Source: Desulfobulbus sp. (GTDB lineage Bacteria; Desulfobacterota; Desulfobulbia; Desulfobulbales; Desulfobulbaceae). From it: a DNA stretch of 6,408 nt. Location: the NCBI GenBank assembly GCA_030600525.1, contig JAUVLX010000206.1:1-6408 (forward strand). The letters are read 5' to 3'. Position 1 is the first letter of the stretch. The number at the start of each line of letters is the position of its first letter. The notes beneath the pieces are model-generated. The model made no database searches. It saw only the letters and a list, made by a program, of their open reading frames with translations, and had not been told where the DNA came from. Positions 1 through 5,211 of this stretch are shown here, one piece after another. The position numbers and the translations under genes were made by a program.

Positions 1-567
1 TGTCACTTTCTTGCTGCGGACCTGAGCGGCTTCAAAGGCCATTCTTGCAATACGTTCAATTTCTAATCTTTTATAGACCATGGTGTCCCAGGCCTTTTCT
101 TCGGGACCGCTTCCTTCCCGGCCCTTGGGCTGGCCAAAATAGATTCCAGAGGTTAATTCCCGGACAACAAGGATATCAAACCCTTCACCGACTATATCGC
201 TTCGCAGAGGACAGGCAGCTGCAAGTGAAGGAAAAACCTTTGCCGGTCGCAAGTTACAAAAGAGGTCAAAGTGCTTGCGCAGGGGCAGGAGTGCGGCTCT
301 TTCCGGTTGCTTTTCAGGGGGTAAATTTTCCCATTTAGGGCCACCAACCGAGCCAAACAATACAGCGTCACTCTCTTCACAGACTGTCAGAGTTGCCTGC
401 GGCAGGGCCTCACCATGATTATCAATGGCAATACCACCGACATCGGCATGGGTAAACTCCAGTGAAAAATCAAATTTCTGTTGGACTACATCCAAGACCT
501 TCAATGCCTCGGCCATCACTTCGGGCCCGATACCGTCACCGGCTAACACTGCAATCTTACTTTTCAT
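1..567 (-). CDS. leuB: 3-isopropylmalate dehydrogenase, N-terminal part (runs off left edge)
   Basis: LeuB oxidatively decarboxylates 3-isopropylmalate to 2-oxoisocaproate with NAD+ in cytoplasmic leucine biosynthesis. The first 189 codons are present and open to base 1; the family is usually about 355-360 residues, so roughly half is missing. Seen: the N-terminal GDGIGPEVM (10-18), the FGSVGGPKW segment (71-79), the substrate-binding arginines in LRKHFDLFCNLRP (R97, R107), and VRELTSGIYFG with R136 and the catalytic-site tyrosine Y143. The distal lysine and aspartates that complete the active site lie outside the window. The ATG at 565-567 is fixed by a good Shine-Dalgarno (GAGGAG) and by the typical start MKSKIAVLAGDGIGPE. 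The relatives isocitrate and tartrate dehydrogenase fit less well, because NLRP and RELTxGIYFG are LeuB hallmarks. RELTS replaces the commoner RELTG, a minor change. It is the last minus-strand gene seen, about 395 bp downstream of rsmG and separated from it by a terminator, so it is probably transcribed separately. Confidence 0.95.
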   Translation of the reverse strand, partial: MKSKIAVLAGDGIGPEVMAEALKVLDVVQQKFDFSLEFTHADVGGIAIDNHGEALPQATLTVCEESDAVLFGSVGGPKWENLPPEKQPERAALLPLRKHFDLFCNLRPAKVFPSLAAACPLRSDIVGEGFDILVVRELTSGIYFGQPKGREGSGPEEKAWDTMVYKRLEIERIARMAFEAAQVRSKKVT

Positions 568-571
568 TACA

Positions 572-577
572 CTCCTC
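572..577 (-). promoter_or_regulatory. Ribosome binding site of leuB
   Basis: On the minus strand GAGGAG stands four bases before the ATG ending at 567 (TGAGGAGTGTA-ATG). It is a near-consensus Shine-Dalgarno and confirms the leuB start. Confidence 0.8.
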
Positions 578-598
578 AATTAAACGTAAATAATAACT

Positions 599-604
599 CC
601 TCCT
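599..604 (-). promoter_or_regulatory. Second Shine-Dalgarno-like site in leuB leader
   Basis: Minus-strand AGGAGG lies about 31 bases upstream of the leuB ATG. No ATG, GTG or TTG occurs at normal spacing after it; the next triplets give only ATT TAC GTT TAA. It may be a ribosome standby site or chance. Confidence 0.3.
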
Positions 605-614
605 GTTTTTATTT

Positions 615-642
615 CTGCATGTACGCCGCACAAGGCTGCATG
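615..642. repeat. Direct repeat CTGCATG, 21-bp period, upstream of leuB
   Basis: Two exact copies of CTGCATG (615-621 and 636-642) are separated by 21 bp, i.e. two DNA helical turns, about 50 bp upstream of the leuB start. This spacing would put both copies on one face of the helix, as in a regulator binding site. No known regulator motif is recognised, and two 7-mers could be chance. Confidence 0.35.
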
Positions 643-685
643 GATAAAAAACAAGGGAGAGAATCAACTGGGTATTGTTAAAAAG

Positions 686-722
686 GACTAAATAACACGC
701 TGAAAGAAAACCTTTTTTAGTC
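686..722 (-). promoter_or_regulatory. Long-loop hairpin with short U-tract in leuB leader
   Basis: The inverted repeat GACTAAA (686-692) / TTTAGTC (716-722) encloses 23 bases. On the minus strand the stem is followed by CTTTTT, so it resembles a weak terminator or attenuator about 120 nt before leuB. The stem is AU-rich and the loop long, so it would be only marginally stable. Confidence 0.25.
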
Positions 723-852
723 AAACAATGAAAGACAAAGAATTCCTCATGGTGGTCTCATATTTCGACCGCTACTCTTAAATTTCTACTACCAGATATA
801 CTCAGAAGTTACCAGCAAGAAGTAGGCTACGCTACCATAACGCGGTTTCTTT

Positions 853-879
853 AAAAAAGTAGTTCCTGGTGCAGAGGAA
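853..879 (-). terminator. Weak terminator-like hairpin downstream of rsmG
   Basis: On the minus strand TTCCT CTGCACC AGGAA forms a 5-bp stem with a 7-base loop (879-863), followed by CTAC and six T (858-853). It lies just after the stronger terminator at 900-947 and may act as a back-up. The short stem makes this tentative. Confidence 0.3.
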
Positions 880-899
880 TAATACAAAACAACTCGTTT

Positions 900-947
900 A
901 AAAAAAATGCACAAACAGGTGTGCAGACTGATTGCAGCTCTTTGTGC
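900..947 (-). terminator. Rho-independent terminator of hisD-rsmG
   Basis: On the minus strand GCACAAA (947-941) pairs with TTTGTGC (915-909). The enclosed 25 bases can pair further (for example TGC with GCA inside), and the structure is followed by A then eight T (907-900). It begins 16 bases after the rsmG stop codon, where a terminator for the hisD-rsmG transcript is expected. Confidence 0.65.
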
Positions 948-962
948 GGAACAGAATATTAC

Positions 963-1610
963 TCAGTTTTTCAGCCTGACCATTGCTAATACTCTGTCAG
1001 CACCGGAGTACGGCAGGACAAACCGTTCCACCGAAGCCAGTTGGCAAGGGTGATCCAAATTTTCTATCTCCAACAGCCGTTCTTCCCTAGCAACCATCAC
1101 CACTGCAGTAGCCCCCCCCTCCATAAAGGGGTACACCATGGGAAGAAAACTTCCCGGTGAGGCTACTGCTCTGCTGGTCACAAGGCTGAAACGACCTGCA
1201 TGCTTAGGGGCAAAGGCCTCTATCCGGTCAGCAACAATCTCTACATTTGTCAGCTGGAGGGTTCGCACAATATGACGCAGAAAAGAAACTCTTTTGAGGC
1301 GTGGCTCCAGCAGGGTAAACGATGCTCCCGGCAAGACAGCGGCAAGCACCAATCCCGGAAATCCAGCACCAGTTCCCACATCCAGCAGATTTACTTTGCT
1401 CTCCTGAGCAAGCATGGGATACAGGGTCAGGGAATCAATGAAATGGTTCTCAATGATCTGCTCGTCCTTTGTGTCACGGGCGATCAGATTAATACGACGG
1501 TTCCACTTCTTGAGTTCACCGAAATAAAGCAATAATGCATCAACCTGCTGTTGATCCAGGATCACTCCTAACTGGGACGCTCCCTTTTTAAGCAATTCTT
1601 CACTCTTCAC
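963..1610 (-). CDS. rsmG: 16S rRNA (guanine-N7)-methyltransferase RsmG (GidB)
   Basis: RsmG uses S-adenosylmethionine to methylate N7 of G527 (E. coli numbering) in 16S rRNA; loss of it is known to give low-level streptomycin resistance. The 215 residues match the family length of about 205-240. Seen: a helical N-terminal part with WNRRINLIA (36-44) and ENHFIDSLTL (54-63); the SAM-binding loop LLDVGTGAGFPGLVLA (75-90), the family signature; the acidic strand end LLEPRLKRVSFLRH (100-113); and TSRAVASP (145-152). The start is GTG at 1608-1610, overlapping the last 11 bases of hisD, with a GAGGGTG Shine-Dalgarno inside hisD (about 1616-1622), so translation is probably coupled to hisD. The stop is TGA. 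In many bacteria rsmG sits beside mnmG and parAB near the origin; here it is with hisD instead. A terminator follows at 900-947. Confidence 0.95.
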   Translation of the reverse strand: MKSEELLKKGASQLGVILDQQQVDALLLYFGELKKWNRRINLIARDTKDEQIIENHFIDSLTLYPMLAQESKVNLLDVGTGAGFPGLVLAAVLPGASFTLLEPRLKRVSFLRHIVRTLQLTNVEIVADRIEAFAPKHAGRFSLVTSRAVASPGSFLPMVYPFMEGGATAVVMVAREERLLEIENLDHPCQLASVERFVLPYSGADRVLAMVRLKN

Positions 1611-2910
1611 CGCGCACCCTCACAGCTACAGAATTTCCATGGGCAGTAAGTCCTTCCAGCTTAGCAAGCCTCTGGATATGCTCAGCATCATTTCGCAGAG
1701 CCCTTTCTGAGTAGGAGATAACAGAACTCCTCTTTAAAAAGGTCTCCACCCCCAGGGCTGATGAAATGCGGGCAGTGCCCATGGTAGGCAGGACATGATT
1801 TGGTCCGGCAACGTAATCGCCGGCAGCTTCCGGTGTATAGGAACCAAGAAAAATGGCACCCGCATGGCGTATCTGCGGCAACCATGCCCACGGATCTACT
1901 ATCTGCAACTCCAGATGTTCACTGGCAATCTGGTTGGCCATTGCAATGGCCTTTTCCAAGGAGTCAACCACCAGAATAGCTCCAAAATCGTCCAGGGATT
2001 TTCTTGCGATGTCAACCCTTGAAAGTTGAATCAGCTGCTGTTCGAGTTCTTCACTAACTTTGGAGGCAACATCCTCTGAGGTGGTAATCAGTATGGCTGA
2101 TGCCTGCACATCATGCTCGGCCTGGGCCAGCATATCGGCAGCAATAAATACAGGATTTGCAGAATCGTCAGCCAGAATCAACACCTCACTGGGACCAGCG
2201 ATCATATCAATCCGCACTCTGCCCATAACTTGGCGCTTTGCCTCTGCCACATATTGATTACCAGGGCCGACAATAACATCTACCCGAGGAATGGACTCGG
2301 TTCCAAAGGCAAGTGCTCCTATTGCCCAGGCTGATCCAGCCTTATACACTTCTGTTATCCCTATCTCACGGGCAGCAACAAGCAGCGCCGGATTGACCCC
2401 TCCTTGTCTATTAGGAGGCGTCACCATCACACGATGGGCAACCCCTGCTATGGCCGCAGGAATCCCGTTCATCAATACCGATGAAACTAATGGAGTCGAA
2501 CCACCCTGCCCGCCCGGAACATAAAGCCCTGCTGAATCCACCGGCCGTACCAGCCGACCGGTAATAGTTCCATCTTCGCGGGTTAACATCCATGAATCTT
2601 CCATTTCCCGCTCATGAAAAGTGCGAATCCGATCGACTGTAAACTGCAGGGTCTCAATAAACTCTGTATCAACCAAAGCCCTTGCCTGTTCAAACTCAGC
2701 CTCGCTAACTCTCAGGGATGCAACATCGAGCTCTGGTGCATCAAACTGGTTGGTATAATCAAGGACAGCAGCATCCCCTTCGTTACGCACACGTTCCAGG
2801 ATATCAGTCACAGACTGTCGGCATGCAGAATCAGCCTCAACAAAACGATTGTTCAATTGAGCAAGGCGTTGTTGCCCTTTTTTGCTGGCTGCATCTGTTA
2901 CTTCAAGCAT
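1600..2910 (-). CDS. hisD: Histidinol dehydrogenase HisD
   Basis: HisD carries out the last two steps of histidine synthesis, oxidising L-histidinol to L-histidine with 2 NAD+ at a Zn2+ site in the cytoplasm. At 436 residues it is full length. By alignment from memory with the E. coli enzyme, the zinc/substrate ligands are Q263, H266, D365 and H424, the catalytic pair is E331-H332 in SEHLEL, and other site residues are S241 (AGPSEVL), H372 (GPNHVLP) and E419. The NAD-site landmarks Y130 (LYVPGG) and N218 (GPGNQYVAEAK) are kept, but the conserved Gln of the GGAQAI segment is W195 here (AGSAWAIGALA). The ATG at 2908-2910 follows a good AAGGAG. The stop (TGA, 1600-1602) lies inside rsmG, an 11-bp overlap. 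No other his gene is in the window, so hisD is detached from any his operon on this side. The upstream mutL ends about 255 bp away. Confidence 0.97.
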   Translation of the reverse strand: MLEVTDAASKKGQQRLAQLNNRFVEADSACRQSVTDILERVRNEGDAAVLDYTNQFDAPELDVASLRVSEAEFEQARALVDTEFIETLQFTVDRIRTFHEREMEDSWMLTREDGTITGRLVRPVDSAGLYVPGGQGGSTPLVSSVLMNGIPAAIAGVAHRVMVTPPNRQGGVNPALLVAAREIGITEVYKAGSAWAIGALAFGTESIPRVDVIVGPGNQYVAEAKRQVMGRVRIDMIAGPSEVLILADDSANPVFIAADMLAQAEHDVQASAILITTSEDVASKVSEELEQQLIQLSRVDIARKSLDDFGAILVVDSLEKAIAMANQIASEHLELQIVDPWAWLPQIRHAGAIFLGSYTPEAAGDYVAGPNHVLPTMGTARISSALGVETFLKRSSVISYSERALRNDAEHIQRLAKLEGLTAHGNSVAVRVRGEE

Positions 2911-3165
2911 TGAGATTTCACTCCTTTCTTATTTTTTAACTATTCAACAGCACTCCACGGAGTCTGCGCTTACCTCTGCGCACGATCAGGCAGGAAAATA
3001 GAGCATTACTATAGTTGTCCAGCCCGCTTGTACGCATCTGGAGCACTGCTGAACAGTTACAGATCGAGGGTAAGGCGAGGTTATTTGTTATTCGCTGAAT
3101 ATTTACTTATTTTATTCTTTTTTACTGCTGGGGTACTGCCTTATTCTGCTCTTAATCAAAAGGCA
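2911..3165. other. mutL-hisD intergenic region
   Basis: About 255 AT-rich bases between the mutL stop and the hisD start, both on the minus strand. It holds small inverted repeats: ACTCC-AC-GGAGT (2952-2963), TGCGC/GCGCA with an 8-base loop (2965-2982), and TATTC/GAATA around 3090-3103. None is followed by a clear minus-strand T-run, so I do not call a mutL terminator. A TATAGT hexamer at about 3009-3014 on the minus strand could be a -10 box for hisD, but no good -35 stands upstream. No run of histidine codons suggesting a his attenuator was found. Confidence 0.4.
2921..2926 (-). promoter_or_regulatory. Ribosome binding site of hisD
   Basis: Minus-strand AAGGAG (within AGAAAGGAGTGA) stands ten bases before the ATG at 2908-2910 and supports that start. 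Confidence 0.7.
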
Positions 3166-5043
3166 TCAACCACCGTGGCGATGGAACCATTTTTCCAATT
3201 CAGGTTGTGAAAAAGTTTTTACAACCGGCCTCCCGTGGGGGCAGTGGGAGAAAACATCACTTTCCTCCATCTGCTGCAATAAGCCAATCATCTCTTCCGA
3301 GTTGAGCACATTACCAGCCTTAATGGCTGCCTTGCAAGCCATGGACGCCAACAGGTCATCAATCACACCAGCAATCACCTGTCCAGGGTTTCCTTTACTT
3401 TCATAAAGCATATCCAGGACATCGTGCAGCATTGCAACTGGGTCAAGCACGCTTATCACTGCCGGGACACTCTTGATAACCCAGGTCGTCTCCCCAAAAT
3501 GATCAATCTCCAAGCCAAGGCTTTGCAGATCCTCATGGTAACGTTCTATGGTTTCCATATGGTCTGGACCCAGTTCCACGGTCACCGGAAACAGCAGCCT
3601 CTGCTGGGGGATATCCTTTTTGAGATAGTCCTGTTTCATTTGCCCGTACAGGATACGTTCATGGGCCGCATGCTGATCAATAACAATAAACTGCTCATCT
3701 TTTTCGCAGAGTAGATACAGCGAAAACAACTGACCTATAAGACGAAGCCCGCCAAACTCTGCCTCTCTTTTGCCCGTCTTCTCTTCAGACGGGAAAGATG
3801 CAGCAGGAGAAATATGCTCAGGTACCTTTTCAGAACGCTCGGTGGCGGTGAGTTTTTCCACAAACTTCGGCTGCTCACGCGGCACAGCATTATTCCCCTG
3901 AACGCTAACAGGGTTAACCGGGCTTACTAAATGGTGCTGAAAAGGCTCTGCCACGGGCTCTGCTGTTATCAAATTTTCTCTGACCACTTCCTGCTCTTCC
4001 CTGGCATTTTTCGGTACCGGGGTAAAGAGTTGCGCACGGGCATGCTCCTGATGGTTCTGGATAGCACTTTTAACAACCGTTTTGAGAAATTGATACACCT
4101 CCCGGTGGTCACGGAAGCGAATTTCCCGTTTGGCAGGGTGGACGTTAACATCAACCAGTTCTGGGGAAATGGACAGCAGCACAGCACCTGCAGGCTGATA
4201 TCCTTTCATCAAGAAACCGTGCAGCCCCTCAGTCACGGCATTGCGAATCATCCTGTCCTGCACGGCCCTGCCGTTGACAATAATCCGCAAACGAGCTGAA
4301 CGGGTTGGGGTTGATTCCGGAAGGAGGAGATATCCACCCACCTGCACAGAATCGGTTGCCACGGCGCCGCTATGCTCAAGGGATAGCAAAGGACCGTCGT
4401 AACGAAAAATATAGCGCAGACGGGATTCCAAGTCGCTTGCAGCAGGGCAGTCCAGCACTGTTCGTTCATCAAAACGGAGGCTGAAACCGATTTCAGGCAT
4501 GGCAATGGCTTGATTCTTTACCACCTCCTCGATATGGTAGGTCTCGGTACGAGCAGATTTAAGAAATTTCTTCCTCGCCGGTACATTACCAAACAGGTTA
4601 CGCACTTCCATGACTGTTCCCCTGCTGCAACCTTCTTCATGGACTGCATGCAGAGCTCCATATCTTACCTCAACCAAGGTCCCTGTATCTTTTTCCTGAT
4701 CGCGGGAGATGATGGTCATCCGGGCTACAGAACCTATACTGGGGAGTGCTTCCCCGCGAAAACCAAGGGTGGCAATGGCTCCCAGCTGACTTTCTTCCTG
4801 TATTTTCGAAGTTGCATGCCGCTCCAGGCACAGGAGAACATCATCTTCGATCATACCGCAGCCATTGTCGACCACACGCATCAGCCGCACACCACTGCCT
4901 TCTATCTGGATATCAACCTGGCTGGCTCCGGCATCAATGCTGTTTTCTATCAATTCCTTGATCACAGAAGCAGGCCGCTCAACAACCTCACCGGCTGCAA
5001 TCTGATTGGAAAGATGTTCTGAAAGGATACGTATGCGTGACAA
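3166..5043 (-). CDS. mutL: DNA mismatch repair protein MutL (endonuclease type)
   Basis: MutL links mismatch recognition by MutS to strand removal. The 625 residues show an N-terminal GHKL ATPase with ELIENSIDAG (E30, N34), DNGCGM (59-64), HATSK (76-80) and GFRGEALPSIGS (94-105); the transducer domain to about 330 with VNVHPAKREIRF (299-310); a poorly conserved linker (about 335-430); and a C-terminal dimerisation domain. That domain has DQHAAHE (456-462), ACKAAIKAG (569-577) and CPHGRP (601-606), the metal-binding motifs of nicking MutL proteins found in bacteria without MutH. The full motif DQHA-x2-E-x4-E ends in G467 instead of Glu. The start is TTG (5041-5043), giving the family-typical MSRIRILSEHLSNQIAAGEVVERP. 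No ATG or GTG lies upstream before an in-frame stop, and no strong Shine-Dalgarno precedes it. The stop is TGA. It is divergent from the PBP gene, 168 bp apart. No mutS is in the window. Confidence 0.97.
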   Translation of the reverse strand: MSRIRILSEHLSNQIAAGEVVERPASVIKELIENSIDAGASQVDIQIEGSGVRLMRVVDNGCGMIEDDVLLCLERHATSKIQEESQLGAIATLGFRGEALPSIGSVARMTIISRDQEKDTGTLVEVRYGALHAVHEEGCSRGTVMEVRNLFGNVPARKKFLKSARTETYHIEEVVKNQAIAMPEIGFSLRFDERTVLDCPAASDLESRLRYIFRYDGPLLSLEHSGAVATDSVQVGGYLLLPESTPTRSARLRIIVNGRAVQDRMIRNAVTEGLHGFLMKGYQPAGAVLLSISPELVDVNVHPAKREIRFRDHREVYQFLKTVVKSAIQNHQEHARAQLFTPVPKNAREEQEVVRENLITAEPVAEPFQHHLVSPVNPVSVQGNNAVPREQPKFVEKLTATERSEKVPEHISPAASFPSEEKTGKREAEFGGLRLIGQLFSLYLLCEKDEQFIVIDQHAAHERILYGQMKQDYLKKDIPQQRLLFPVTVELGPDHMETIERYHEDLQSLGLEIDHFGETTWVIKSVPAVISVLDPVAMLHDVLDMLYESKGNPGQVIAGVIDDLLASMACKAAIKAGNVLNSEEMIGLLQQMEESDVFSHCPHGRPVVKTFSQPELEKWFHRHGG

Positions 5044-5211
5044 AATAGATTGGTTCCAAAGAAGTGAGCTTTGATGATGCTCAACCTAAAAATTCATGGT
5101 AGAGAACTGCCTATCAGTAACGGTAGCCAGCCTGCCATCGGGCGTGTGCATCCCTACAACATGGGGTACAGCTACCTACCAAACTTCTAATATTACATAT
5201 TCTCCTTTCTC
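5044..5211. promoter_or_regulatory. Divergent promoter region between mutL and the PBP gene
   Basis: These 168 bases must carry promoters for both divergent genes unless they lie within the genes. On the plus strand TAATAT (5188-5193) is a possible -10 with a weak GGTACA 17 bp upstream. It would put the transcript start only about 10-15 nt before the TTG at 5212, i.e. a near-leaderless message. No convincing mutL promoter was found. Neither start codon has a clear Shine-Dalgarno. Confidence 0.35.

Larger units (their letters stand above)
568..962. other. rsmG-leuB intergenic region / leuB leader
   Basis: About 395 AT-rich bases without a supported gene. In leuB transcription order it holds the rsmG terminator (947-900), a weaker terminator-like hairpin (879-853), a stretch around 745-840 rich in short repeats (GTAGC, TACCAG, AGAAGT), a long-loop hairpin (722-686), a 21-bp-period direct repeat CATGCAG (642-615), a second perfect AGGAGG (604-599) and the true leuB ribosome binding site. 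The leuB promoter must lie here if the terminator works. No convincing -35/-10 pair was found; TTGTGC, 16 bp, TAAAAA between about 633 and 606 on the minus strand is the best weak candidate. Confidence 0.6.

Noticed and set aside
45..338. Open frame on the plus strand opposite leuB
   Set aside because: The minus strand encodes an unmistakable LeuB across the same bases; the plus-strand product has no family features.
721..750. Nine-codon minus-strand reading frame (MRNSLSFIV) just before the hairpin at 686-722, as a possible leu leader peptide
   Set aside because: It has only one leucine codon, no good Shine-Dalgarno and no overlap with alternative hairpins, so nothing supports classical attenuation.
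568..962. tRNA or small structured RNA gene
   Set aside because: The GGTCGAAAT stretch recalls a T-loop, but no acceptor, D or anticodon stems can be built around it on either strand.
3080..3120. TATTC/GAATA hairpin followed by T-rich sequence on the plus strand as a terminator
   Set aside because: No plus-strand gene ends there, and the stem is only five AT-rich pairs.
4510..5022. Open frame of 170 codons on the plus strand opposite mutL
   Set aside because: It is entirely antisense to the highly conserved MutL ATPase domain, and its translation shows no recognisable family; it is a shadow frame.
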